DNA of 12,185 nucleotides from Sphingobacteriales bacterium. Lineage in GTDB: Bacteria > Bacteroidota > Bacteroidia > Sphingobacteriales > Sphingobacteriaceae. A program made the translations under genes and the position numbers. Positions 5,392 through 12,185 of this stretch are shown in pieces (position 1 is the stretch's first letter; every line of letters begins with the position of its first letter). The notes beneath the pieces are model-generated. The model was not told the DNA's origin, ran no database searches, and saw only the letters and a program-made list of their open reading frames with translations. The stretch is from assembly GCA_947478655.1 (NCBI GenBank), contig CANJWU010000017.1, positions 1-12,185 on the forward strand, in the 5' to 3' direction.

Positions 5392-8229
5392 TTACATTTC
5401 TTTTTTCAGAAATATTCCGGTAAAGCTTTTTTTGTTTTTAATTAACTCTTCTGGCGTTCCGCTAAATATAATTTCACCACCAGCAGCGCCACCCTCCGGA
5501 CCCATATCAATAATATGATCGGCTACTTTAATAACATCTAAATTATGTTCGATTACAATAACCGTATTGCCTCTATCTACTAATTCTTGTAAAACATTTA
5601 ATAGAATTCGAATGTCTTCGAAATGTAAACCGGTTGTTGGTTCGTCTAAAATATAAATGGTATTTCCGGTGTCTTTTTTAGAAAGCTCTGTTGCTAACTT
5701 TACACGCTGTGCTTCTCCACCAGATAGCGTTACAGACGATTGTCCAATAGTAATATATCCTAAACCAACTTCTTGAATCGTTTTAATTTTTCGTAAAATA
5801 TGCGGCATGTTTTCGAAGAATGGAACAGCATCTTCTATGCTCATATTTAAAATATCTGCAATCGATTTCCCTTTATACCTCACTTCTAATGTTTCGCGAT
5901 TGTAGCGTTTACCATTACAAGATTCGCAAGCTACCTGCACATCTGGCAAGAAATTCATTTCAATTAATTTCATACCTGCACCTTCGCAAGTTTCGCACCT
6001 ACCTCCTTTTACATTGAAAGAAAAGCGACCAGGTTTGTAACCTCTAATTTTGGCTTCAGGCAATTGCACAAATAAATTTCTGATATCTGAAAACACACCA
6101 GTATAGGTAGCCGGATTGGAGCGAGGTGTACGCCCAATAGGTGTTTGATCAATTTCAATTACTTTATCGATATGTTCTAAACCACTTACTTTTTGATAAG
6201 GTAATGGCTTTTTCTTGGAAGAATAAACAAACTGGTTTAATATTGGATAGAGTGTTTCGTTTATTAAGGTAGACTTTCCACTTCCCGAAACACCTGTTAC
6301 ACAAACAAACATGCCAAGTGGAATTGTTAGGTCGACCGATTTTAAATTATTTCCTGTAGCCTTGGTAATTTTAATTTGTTTGCCTGTGCCAACTCTTCTT
6401 TGCAAGGGCATATCAATAGATTTTATGCCATTAATATATTGCATGGTGAGTGTACCTGCCTTAGCTAATTCTTTGGGTGTACCTTGCGCAACTACTTGCC
6501 CGCCATGAATACCTGCTGCGGGGCCCATGTCAATTACATGATCGGCCTCCATAATCATGTCTTTGTCGTGCTCTACAACAAGAATAGAATTACCTATATC
6601 TCTTAAGTTTTTTAACGCTAAAATTAATTTTTCGTTGTCTCGTTGGTGCAAACCTATAGATGGCTCATCTAAAATATATAATACATTAACCAATTGCGAG
6701 CCAATTTGCGTTGCCAATCGAATGCGTTGTGCCTCTCCGCCTGATAATGATTTGGTAACCCGATCTAAATTTAAATAACTTAAACCAACATCATTTAAAA
6801 ATCCAATTCTTGATTTTATTTCTTTGATAATTTCAACTGCAATGGTATTTTGTCTAGCGGATAATCTTTTTTCGATGCCTTCAAACCAGTTGGCCAGCTT
6901 CGCTAAATCCATGCTAGCTAATTCATGGATATTTTTTTGATCGACTTTAAAATGCAAAGATTCTTTTTTTAACCTTGCTGCATCACAAACTGGACAAGGC
7001 ACTTTCTGCACAAAATCTTCTAAATTATTATCGATATCGTCTGCTCTTTTTTCGTTTTGTTGATCAATCATTTTAACCACACCTTGAAAGGTTATGTTAA
7101 AATTGGTTACCGTTGAAGAATAGGGAACGACCACTGCAACGGGCTCTTCGAGTCCATACAAAATGGCATTGATGGTTTCTTTGGTTAATTTTTCGATGGG
7201 TGTTTGCAAAGTGGCACTGAATTTTTTCAAGACCGCTTTCATGACCTGAAATGTCCAGACATCTCTGTATTCGCCAATAGCAACAATACCGCCATTGGCA
7301 ATACTTAGTTTTCGATCTGGCATCAGCAACTTTTCGTCTACTTCAAAAACATATCCTAAGCCATCGCAATTTTCGCATGCGCCGTAAGGCGAATTAAAAG
7401 AAAAAGAATTGGGCTGCGGTTCGTCGTAAGATAAACCGGTAGTGGGACACATGAGAAATTTACTAAAATGACTTGCTTCGTTACTAGCATTATCTAATAC
7501 TTTGATAATTCCTTTTGCCTGCTTCATGGCAGATTTAATCGCTTCTGCAATTCTTTGACGATCGTCTGATCTAATTACAATGCGATCAATTACAATTTCT
7601 ATATCATGTATTTTATAACGATCGACTTGCATCTTAGGCTGCAAGTCTAAAATTTCGTTGTCTACCCTCACTTTTGCAAAACCTTGCTTGCGCACTTGCT
7701 CAAACAATTCGCGGTAATGACCTTTTCGGCCTTTTACAATTGGCGCTAAAATGGTGACTGTTTTGGATGGGTAATTTTGAATAATGGCATCGATGATTTG
7801 CTCTTCTGTCATCTTGATCATCTGCTCGCCCGTATTGTAAGAATAAGCATCGGCTACCCTTGCATATAGCAGTCTTAGAAAATCATAAATTTCGGTGATG
7901 GTTCCGACGGTTGACCTCGGATTTTTACTCGTGGTTTTTTGTTCGATGGCAATGACCGGGCTGAGGCCTTCAATTTTATCTACATCGGGTCTTTCAAGAC
8001 CTCCCAAAAACTGACGCGAATAAGCACTGAAAGTTTCCATGTACCTTCGCTGCCCTTCGGCATAAATGGTATCAAATGCTAAAGAAGATTTTCCACTTCC
8101 ACTCAATCCGGTAATGACCACCAGTTGGTTTCGAGGAAATTTAATATCGATGTTTTTTAAATTATGTACACGAGCACCATACACCTCAACGGCTTGTATT
8201 CCGGTTGTCTCGCTTTGCTTTTTCTTCAT
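5392..8229 (-). CDS. uvrA: Excinuclease ABC subunit A
   Basis: UvrA is the damage-sensing ABC ATPase of nucleotide excision repair; it forms a dimer and loads UvrB at lesions. The 945-residue length is normal. In order: Walker A1 GLSGSGKS at 41-48; first zinc module C261-P-T-T264 with C285 and C288; signature 1 LSGGEAQR at 495-502; Walker B1 YILDEP at 518-523; Walker A2 GVSGSGKS at 646-653; second zinc module C745, C748, C768, C771; signature 2 at 835-842; Walker B2 YILDEP at 859-864. The first zinc module has Thr264 where the E. coli protein has Cys256; the other three cysteines are kept. The gene lies downstream of a lytic transglycosylase gene on the same strand with a 99-base gap. That gap holds only a poor -7-like TTTTTTTG on the minus strand (8257-8250), so co-transcription or a weak promoter are both possible. 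Confidence 0.98.
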   Translation of the reverse strand: MKKKQSETTGIQAVEVYGARVHNLKNIDIKFPRNQLVVITGLSGSGKSSLAFDTIYAEGQRRYMETFSAYSRQFLGGLERPDVDKIEGLSPVIAIEQKTTSKNPRSTVGTITEIYDFLRLLYARVADAYSYNTGEQMIKMTEEQIIDAIIQNYPSKTVTILAPIVKGRKGHYRELFEQVRKQGFAKVRVDNEILDLQPKMQVDRYKIHDIEIVIDRIVIRSDDRQRIAEAIKSAMKQAKGIIKVLDNASNEASHFSKFLMCPTTGLSYDEPQPNSFSFNSPYGACENCDGLGYVFEVDEKLLMPDRKLSIANGGIVAIGEYRDVWTFQVMKAVLKKFSATLQTPIEKLTKETINAILYGLEEPVAVVVPYSSTVTNFNITFQGVVKMIDQQNEKRADDIDNNLEDFVQKVPCPVCDAARLKKESLHFKVDQKNIHELASMDLAKLANWFEGIEKRLSARQNTIAVEIIKEIKSRIGFLNDVGLSYLNLDRVTKSLSGGEAQRIRLATQIGSQLVNVLYILDEPSIGLHQRDNEKLILALKNLRDIGNSILVVEHDKDMIMEADHVIDMGPAAGIHGGQVVAQGTPKELAKAGTLTMQYINGIKSIDMPLQRRVGTGKQIKITKATGNNLKSVDLTIPLGMFVCVTGVSGSGKSTLINETLYPILNQFVYSSKKKPLPYQKVSGLEHIDKVIEIDQTPIGRTPRSNPATYTGVFSDIRNLFVQLPEAKIRGYKPGRFSFNVKGGRCETCEGAGMKLIEMNFLPDVQVACESCNGKRYNRETLEVRYKGKSIADILNMSIEDAVPFFENMPHILRKIKTIQEVGLGYITIGQSSVTLSGGEAQRVKLATELSKKDTGNTIYILDEPTTGLHFEDIRILLNVLQELVDRGNTVIVIEHNLDVIKVADHIIDMGPEGGAAGGEIIFSGTPEELIKNKKSFTGIFLKKEM

Positions 8230-8328
8230 AGATTGGGCATAAAACTAAACAAAAAAACCGAGAAATGGAGCTCTCCCGATAGCTATTTAGTTTATGAAAA
8301 AGGAAAAATAAAGCGTTTTGTTTGCCGA

Positions 8329-9105
8329 TTATTTTTGGGCAATAGTAGATTCGCTGATGAGCAATTCTTGTTTTGGAATTCGATAACCATAGTTAGCAGG
8401 ATGCACCAAGATTTCTTTCATGGCCAAGATGCGATAAACATACCTTGCCGCTTCCCTATTTAATTTTAAATCGTAATAATTCTTGGTTTGCTGACGGGCA
8501 ATTTGTGATTTGGTAGCATTGACCCCCATATTATACGCAAGCGCGACTAAGGTCCAAGAGCCTAATTCTCTTTTAAGTTTTTTCAAATGCTTACAAGCTG
8601 CTTTCGTTGATTTTTCGATGTGATTGCGTTCATCTAGTTCGCTATTCACTGTTAAACCGTATTCTACGGCTGTTTTATCCATCAATTGCCAAAATCCAAC
8701 AGCGCCTGCAGGCGAAGTGGCATTGAGAAAGCCCGATTCTATAGCAGGTAAATATTTAAAATCTGAAGGAATATGGTTTTTCGCTAATATTTTTTCGATT
8801 AATGGGAACCATCGACTAGCTCTTCGGTGCATTTCGAGGCTTTGCGTTTGCCAATAAGAATTAGCAATCAACGCACGATCCATTTTTTCATACACTTCAA
8901 AATTATCGAGCGGCACTTGTTCGCCTGCAAAGTTTAAATCTCCAGGAATATTAAAAGCATATACTTTGTATTTAGCCTGAAAGTCTTGTTTGAATTTTTC
9001 CTCATCGATATGAGTAGCAAAAACAAAAAGCTGTTGAACTAAAGTAGCCAACATCACCAAGGTTAAACTGTATAAAAACTTAATGTTAATTGTGTTCATT
9101 TTCAT
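8329..9105 (-). CDS. Lytic transglycosylase, SLT/MltD-like catalytic domain
   Basis: The enzyme cleaves the MurNAc-GlcNAc bond of peptidoglycan, leaving 1,6-anhydro ends, and acts in the periplasm. The 258-residue product starts with a signal peptide or anchor (about residues 9-30, hydrophobic, no lipobox cysteine). The goose-lysozyme-like SLT domain follows at about 105-232, with the catalytic Glu123 in AIESGF, GAVGFWQLM at 134-142, and ALAYNMG at 188-194. The REAARYVYRILAMKEI helix (217-232) is typical of the MltD subgroup. No LysM domains follow, so it is shorter than MltD. Of two ATGs (9105, 9099) the first is chosen because a textbook Shine-Dalgarno sequence stands seven bases before it. 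It faces away from the rluB-mtgA pair, whose second gene makes glycan strands. Confidence 0.93.
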   Translation of the reverse strand: MKMNTINIKFLYSLTLVMLATLVQQLFVFATHIDEEKFKQDFQAKYKVYAFNIPGDLNFAGEQVPLDNFEVYEKMDRALIANSYWQTQSLEMHRRASRWFPLIEKILAKNHIPSDFKYLPAIESGFLNATSPAGAVGFWQLMDKTAVEYGLTVNSELDERNHIEKSTKAACKHLKKLKRELGSWTLVALAYNMGVNATKSQIARQQTKNYYDLKLNREAARYVYRILAMKEILVHPANYGYRIPKQELLISESTIAQK

Positions 9106-9111
9106 AAAAAA

Positions 9112-9120
9112 TCCTCCTTA
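9112..9120 (-). promoter_or_regulatory. Consensus Shine-Dalgarno sequence of the lytic transglycosylase gene
   Basis: The minus strand reads TAAGGAGGA, which pairs with the 16S anti-Shine-Dalgarno tail, and has seven bases between GGAGG and the ATG at 9105. No other gene in the window has anything comparable; Bacteroidota usually start translation without this element. It decides the choice of start codon. Confidence 0.7.
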
Positions 9121-9141
9121 AAATCGGACCAAAATGGCCAG

Positions 9142-9169
9142 ATTATACCCTCTTCATTTTTAATGTAAA
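9142..9169 (-). promoter_or_regulatory. Sigma-70-like promoter (TTTACA-N16-TATAAT) before the lytic transglycosylase gene
   Basis: On the minus strand TTTACA (9169-9164) is followed after 16 bases by an exact TATAAT (9147-9142), with the ATG 36 bases further on. This resembles the proteobacterial/firmicute promoter rather than the Bacteroidota one. A weaker Bacteroidota-like TATCTTTA lies at 9179-9172 without a -33 box. The region is AT-rich, so a chance match is possible. Confidence 0.35.
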
Positions 9170-9215
9170 TATAAAGATAAACATTCATTTGCTTAATAAC
9201 GAGGTATTTATGAAA

Positions 9216-9229
9216 TTTATTGCAATAAA
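9216..9229. repeat. Perfect 14-bp palindrome in the divergent intergenic region
   Basis: TTTATTGCAATAAA is its own reverse complement. It lies between the divergent lytic transglycosylase and rluB genes (gap 9106-9354), about 70 bases upstream of the TATAAT and 115 bases upstream of the rluB -7 box. It could be an operator for a dimeric regulator, but a single copy in AT-rich DNA is weak evidence. Confidence 0.3.
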
Positions 9230-9317
9230 AGCCCTTCAAATGCATCGTAAAGCACTCATAATTAAGCTATCATGCGTTTTTAAAAAAAATCAAAGAAAAT
9301 GGCATTTTTTGACATTT

Positions 9318-9351
9318 TTTGCTGAATTAGCCTAAAATCAATGTATTTTTG
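9318..9351 (+). promoter_or_regulatory. Promoter of the rluB-mtgA pair, nearly touching the start codon
   Basis: TATTTTTG at 9344-9351 is an exact TAnnTTTG and ends three bases before the ATG at 9355. TTTG at 9318-9321 is a possible -33 box at 22 bases, a little longer than usual. CATTTTTTG occurs twice in direct repeat one helical turn apart (9303-9311, 9313-9321). Transcription from this site would begin at about the ATG, implying a leaderless mRNA. Confidence 0.45.
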
Positions 9352-9354
9352 CAT

Positions 9355-11070
9355 ATGAATAAATCAAACCCATCTCGTCGCGAGGACGATAAAAAACCAA
9401 GGAAACCCAGGATTGCTAAATCTGAAAATACGGGACCTAAAAAAAACGAACGCGCAGGCAAGCCTTTTAAAGTTCGTTCTACCACAGATTACTCAGAAAC
9501 AAAACCAAGCAAAGAAGGGAATTTCGATAAATTCAAGAAAAAACCAGAAGCCCCTCGCAATACCGAAGATAGACCCAATCGCAGGTTTAGTTCAAAAGAT
9601 TTCGAAACATCAGATCGCAAACCATATAGAGACGACAACAAATCTGATTTTAAACGCGGACCTAAAAAAGACTTTGATTCTTCGGATCGCAAACCATATA
9701 GAGACGACAACAAATCTGATTTTAAACGCGGACCTAAGAAAGATTTCGAATCATCAGATCGCAAACCATTCAGAGACGATAGCAAATCAGATTTCAAACG
9801 TGGTCCAAAAAAAGACTTTGATGCTTCGGATCGCAAACCATATAGAGAAGACAACAAATCTGATTTTAAGAAAAGTGCCTCCTCGGCCAATTCTTTTGAA
9901 AGAAGAAATGCAAACCCTGTCGATAAAAAAGGCCGCTTAGATAATAAAGAATACAAAGCACGCAAACCAAAAACCGACGATCGCAGCAACGAAAGAATTA
10001 GCAGAACAGTTGGTAATACCGAAAGAAGATCGACCATTAAAAAAGAAATACCAAAAGAAAATACCTACGATCAAAAAAGAGCTGAACGCGCCGCATCACA
10101 AGATAATCCAACAGAAATATATGAAAAAATAAATTTCAGTGGATGGGAAGAAGAAGTGAAGGAACCAAAAGAGCCTAGAGCGCCACGTCCTAAACGTGTG
10201 AAAGAAGAAACAGCAGATTTTGAAATTGCACCAATTAAAAAGCCGAGAAAATTAAAATCGGAAATGGGCGAATTGCCATACGAAAGAAAAGCACTTAAAA
10301 AAGCAGTAATACCTACCACTCCTCAAAAGAAAGTAAAAACTTTTGCAGATGATGGCTTGACCCGATTGAACAAATACATTGCCAATGCGGGCGTTTGCTC
10401 TAGAAGAAAAGCCGATGAATTAATCGAATCTGGTGCCGTAATGGTTAACGACGAATTGATCAAAGAGTTAGGTTATAAAGTAAAAGATACCGATAAAATT
10501 ACTTTTCAAGGTAAAGTATTGAAACGTCAAAAGTTGACGTATATCTTATTAAACAAACCCAAAGATTACATTACCACACTCGACGATCCGATGGAACGAA
10601 GAACGGTAATGGAATTAATTAAAAGTACCACCAACGAACGCGTTTACCCAGTAGGCCGTTTAGACAGAAACACCACTGGTCTTTTATTAATGACCAACGA
10701 TGGTGATTTAGCAGATGTACTTTCGCATCCAAGAAATAAAGTTAAAAAACTATACGAAGTAGAATTAGACAAATCTTTGAGCCCATCCGATTTTGATAAA
10801 ATTAAAAAAGGAGTGGAACTAGAAGATGGCGAAGCAGAAGTAGACGAGCTTTCTTATGTAGAGGGAAAGTCTAAAAAGCACATTGGCATTGGCATTCACA
10901 TTGGTAGAAACAGAATTGTTAGAAGAATATTTGAATCTTTAGGTTATACCATTGTTCGATTAGACCGTGTAATATATGCAGGCTTAACAAAATTAGATTT
11001 ATCGAGAGGTCGTTGTAGATTTTTAACTCAAGAAGAAATTATTCATTTAAAACATCTGAATAAATATTAG
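9355..11070 (+). CDS. rluB: RluB/RsuA-family 23S rRNA pseudouridine synthase with long disordered N-terminal extension
   Basis: The 571-residue product has a catalytic part from about residue 335. An S4 RNA-binding domain begins LTRLNKYIANAGVCSRRKA (335-353). The synthase core carries VYPVGRLDRNTTGLLLMTND at 430-449 with catalytic Asp437, and RNRIVRRIFESLGY at 518-531 is the RsuA/RluB/RluE/RluF subfamily signature. RluB isomerises U2605 (E. coli numbering) in 23S rRNA; RluE/F-type specificity cannot be excluded. The first ~330 residues are low-complexity, rich in Lys, Arg, Asp and Ser, and include a 24-residue motif repeated four times (residues 82 to about 173). E. coli RluB lacks such an N-terminus, but Bacteroidota homologues often have one. 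The ATG at 9355 is the only plausible start; a TTG two codons earlier lies within the -7 box. mtgA follows after four bases. Confidence 0.9.
   Translation: MNKSNPSRREDDKKPRKPRIAKSENTGPKKNERAGKPFKVRSTTDYSETKPSKEGNFDKFKKKPEAPRNTEDRPNRRFSSKDFETSDRKPYRDDNKSDFKRGPKKDFDSSDRKPYRDDNKSDFKRGPKKDFESSDRKPFRDDSKSDFKRGPKKDFDASDRKPYREDNKSDFKKSASSANSFERRNANPVDKKGRLDNKEYKARKPKTDDRSNERISRTVGNTERRSTIKKEIPKENTYDQKRAERAASQDNPTEIYEKINFSGWEEEVKEPKEPRAPRPKRVKEETADFEIAPIKKPRKLKSEMGELPYERKALKKAVIPTTPQKKVKTFADDGLTRLNKYIANAGVCSRRKADELIESGAVMVNDELIKELGYKVKDTDKITFQGKVLKRQKLTYILLNKPKDYITTLDDPMERRTVMELIKSTTNERVYPVGRLDRNTTGLLLMTNDGDLADVLSHPRNKVKKLYEVELDKSLSPSDFDKIKKGVELEDGEAEVDELSYVEGKSKKHIGIGIHIGRNRIVRRIFESLGYTIVRLDRVIYAGLTKLDLSRGRCRFLTQEEIIHLKHLNKY
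9598..9870 (+). repeat. Four tandem 72-bp (24-codon) repeats inside rluB
   Basis: Units start at 9598, 9670, 9742 and 9814; the last is incomplete at its 3' end. Each encodes a variant of D-F-[DE]-x-S-D-R-K-P-[YF]-R-[DE]-D-[NS]-K-S-D-F-K-R-G-P-K-K. Units 1 and 2 are identical over 53 bases. The first codons alternate: units 1 and 3 share GATTTCGAA and TCAGAT, units 2 and 4 share GACTTTGAT and TCGGAT. The period is a multiple of three, so copy-number changes keep the reading frame. Confidence 0.95.
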
Positions 11071-11074
11071 TCGA

Positions 11075-11761
11075 ATGCTGAAAAAAATTTACCGCATATG
11101 TAAAAAGCTATTGCGCTATTTTTTAGGCATTAGTATTGCGTTAACCATTCTCTATCGATTTGTACCACCACCATTCACCTATCTGATGATTCAAAGGTTA
11201 GTGGAACAAAAAATAGATGGCGAAGATTTAAAGCTGCGAAAAGATTGGGTGAGCATCGAAGAAATGTCTCCTTATTTAGTGCGAGCGGTAATTGCTTCGG
11301 AAGACCAACACTTTAACGAACATTGGGGCTTTGATATAGAAGCTTTACAAAAAGCTTACCAACACAATCAAAAAAGTAAAAAAGTGAAAGGTGGTTCTAC
11401 CATTTCACAACAAGTGGCCAAAAATGTTTTTCTCTGGCCTGGTCGCTCTTATATTCGAAAAGGACTCGAAGCCTACTTTACTATTTTAATAGAAATTACT
11501 TGGTCGAAAAAAAGAATCATGGAAATCTATTTGAATGAAATAGAAATGGGCGATGGTATTTATGGTGCGGAAGCAGCAGCACAAAAATATTTTCATAAAC
11601 CTGCTAAAGATTTGAGCAAGCGTGAGTCGGCACTCATAGCCGCTGTATTACCTAATCCTATTAGGTGGACACCTGCTCATGCTAACGCCTATATTCAACG
11701 CAGACAATACAGAATATTAAGAGCCATGCGTTATGTTGGTAAGCCCGAATATTTAAAATAA
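11075..11761 (+). CDS. mtgA: Monofunctional biosynthetic peptidoglycan glycosyltransferase
   Basis: MtgA polymerises lipid II into glycan strands on the outer face of the inner membrane, without a transpeptidase domain. The 228-residue length fits the family. A basic N-terminus and one transmembrane helix (about 13-30) precede the GT51 domain with its motifs in order: SEDQHFNEHWGFD at 75-87 with catalytic Glu76, GGSTISQQVAKN at 106-117, RKGLE at 128-132, KRIMEIYLNEIEMGDGIYGAEAA from 146 to 168, and ESALIAAVLPNP from 188. The gene starts four bases after the rluB stop and very likely shares its promoter. Its stop codon abuts a bidirectional terminator. Pairing a cell-wall polymerase with an rRNA-modifying enzyme looks like operon convenience rather than a functional link. 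Confidence 0.96.
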   Translation: MLKKIYRICKKLLRYFLGISIALTILYRFVPPPFTYLMIQRLVEQKIDGEDLKLRKDWVSIEEMSPYLVRAVIASEDQHFNEHWGFDIEALQKAYQHNQKSKKVKGGSTISQQVAKNVFLWPGRSYIRKGLEAYFTILIEITWSKKRIMEIYLNEIEMGDGIYGAEAAAQKYFHKPAKDLSKRESALIAAVLPNPIRWTPAHANAYIQRRQYRILRAMRYVGKPEYLK

Positions 11762-11794
11762 AAAAAAGCCTCAAGAAATCTTGAGGCTTTTTTT
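11761..11794. terminator. Bidirectional intrinsic terminator between mtgA and rplI
   Basis: A perfect 15-bp stem (11761-11775 with 11780-11794; core GCCTCAAG / CTTGAGGC) has the loop AAAT. The left arm is an A-tract and the right arm a T-tract, so it ends transcripts from mtgA rightward and from rplI leftward. The last base of the mtgA stop codon is the first base of the stem. Confidence 0.92.
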
Positions 11795-11810
11795 AATTTA
11801 TCTTTTTCGA

Positions 11811-12185
11811 TTATTCTGCAACTACTTCAAAAGGAACTTGAATTTTTACCTCTTTATGAAGATTTAAGTTTGCGATGTAAGAACCTACAAACTTTACATC
11901 TGTTTCAAATGTAATGCGCTTGCGATCTACTTCGAATCCTAATTTCTTCAATTCTTCTGCAAATTGAATCGTATTTACTGCACCAAATATTTTACCAGAC
12001 TCTCCAGCTTTAGCACCGATTTTAACAGTGATTGCCTTTAATCCTTCCGCCATATCAGTAGCAAGATTTTTAATTCTATCTTGTTTGAATTGCGTTTGTT
12101 TTAAATATTCCGTGTGCATTTTACGGTTTGGTTCATTAGCAATAACTGCAAATCCTTGTGGGATTAAGAAGTTACGACCATAACC
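11811..12185 (-). CDS. rplI: 50S ribosomal protein L9, missing the start (gene runs off the right edge)
   Basis: L9 binds 23S rRNA at the base of the L1 stalk and helps keep reading frame and ribosome spacing. The visible 124 residues begin inside the N-terminal domain with GYGRNFLIPQGFAVIANEPN, matching the family's GYGRNYLIPxGxA motif. The long connecting helix follows, then the C-terminal domain with LGFEVDRKRI and a final KEVKIQVPFEVVAE. Roughly 20-25 N-terminal residues lie outside the window. An internal ATG at 12119 is not the start, because the conserved motif lies before it. In Bacteroidota the gene usually ends an rpsF-rpsR-rplI operon, which would fit the terminator just after its stop; the upstream genes are not in view. 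Confidence 0.97.
   Translation of the reverse strand, partial: GYGRNFLIPQGFAVIANEPNRKMHTEYLKQTQFKQDRIKNLATDMAEGLKAITVKIGAKAGESGKIFGAVNTIQFAEELKKLGFEVDRKRITFETDVKFVGSYIANLNLHKEVKIQVPFEVVAE

Noticed and set aside
8230..8328. Terminator between the lytic transglycosylase gene and uvrA
   Set aside because: On the minus strand GAGA can pair with TCTC before a T-run, but the stem is only four to five pairs and is separated from the T-run by two G, too weak to call.
9598..9870. Possible CRISPR array
   Set aside because: The repeats are contiguous 72-bp units without unique spacers and lie in frame inside a coding sequence.
9489..10037. Long open frames on the minus strand (182 codons) and in another plus frame (9413-9940) across the rluB repeats
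   Set aside because: They arise from the 72-bp repeat, whose period is a multiple of three and whose composition avoids stops in several frames. Their products are just shifted repeats, and rluB's frame is fixed by the S4 and synthase domains.

Overview
The window reads as ordinary chromosomal DNA from a member of the Bacteroidota. Four things point there: AT-rich coding sequence; promoters of the Bacteroidota type (TAnnTTTG at -7) and mostly no Shine-Dalgarno sequence; an order of recF, TPR protein and ribH that I recall from this phylum; and typical products such as a YtxJ-type bacillithiol protein, a small lipoprotein, a barrel-like envelope protein next to lipA, and a sigma/RskA-type anti-sigma pair. 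I cannot name a genus. There is no sign of phage, transposon, CRISPR, tRNA or rRNA.

Layout. At the left edge the first 15 codons of recF run leftward. They are divergent from a membrane-anchored TPR protein (155-820), which is followed by a strong terminator and then ribH (878-1378). A 45-residue lipoprotein (1412-1549) and a YtxJ-like protein (1551-1877) follow with one base between them. The YtxJ gene overlaps, tail to tail, an OsmC-family gene (1849-2280, minus). A secreted, probably outer-membrane protein (2339-3091), lipA (3102-3980), a sigma-70 family factor (3970-4482, TTG start) and its RskA-like anti-sigma factor (4486-5391) form a tight rightward run. uvrA (5392-8229) and a lytic transglycosylase (8329-9105) run leftward. 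The uvrA stop codon directly abuts the anti-sigma stop codon. On the right, an RluB-type 23S rRNA pseudouridine synthase with a long repetitive disordered N-terminus (9355-11070) is followed after four bases by the monofunctional peptidoglycan glycosyltransferase mtgA (11075-11761). A bidirectional terminator separates mtgA from the 3' end of rplI (minus strand, running off the right edge).

Functionally the genes cover housekeeping (riboflavin, lipoate, DNA repair, rRNA modification, ribosome), cell-wall turnover (one glycosyltransferase and one lytic enzyme, facing away from a shared 250-bp region with rluB) and thiol/oxidative stress (YtxJ, OsmC). I see no clear new multi-gene system. The best leads are local: an alternating 72-bp repeat array inside the rluB extension, -7 promoter elements only 3-5 bases from the rluB and lipA start codons (against 20 bases at four other genes), a textbook Shine-Dalgarno plus TATAAT promoter before the lytic transglycosylase, a UvrA zinc module lacking one of the usual four cysteines, and a sigma factor coupled to lipA by overlap.
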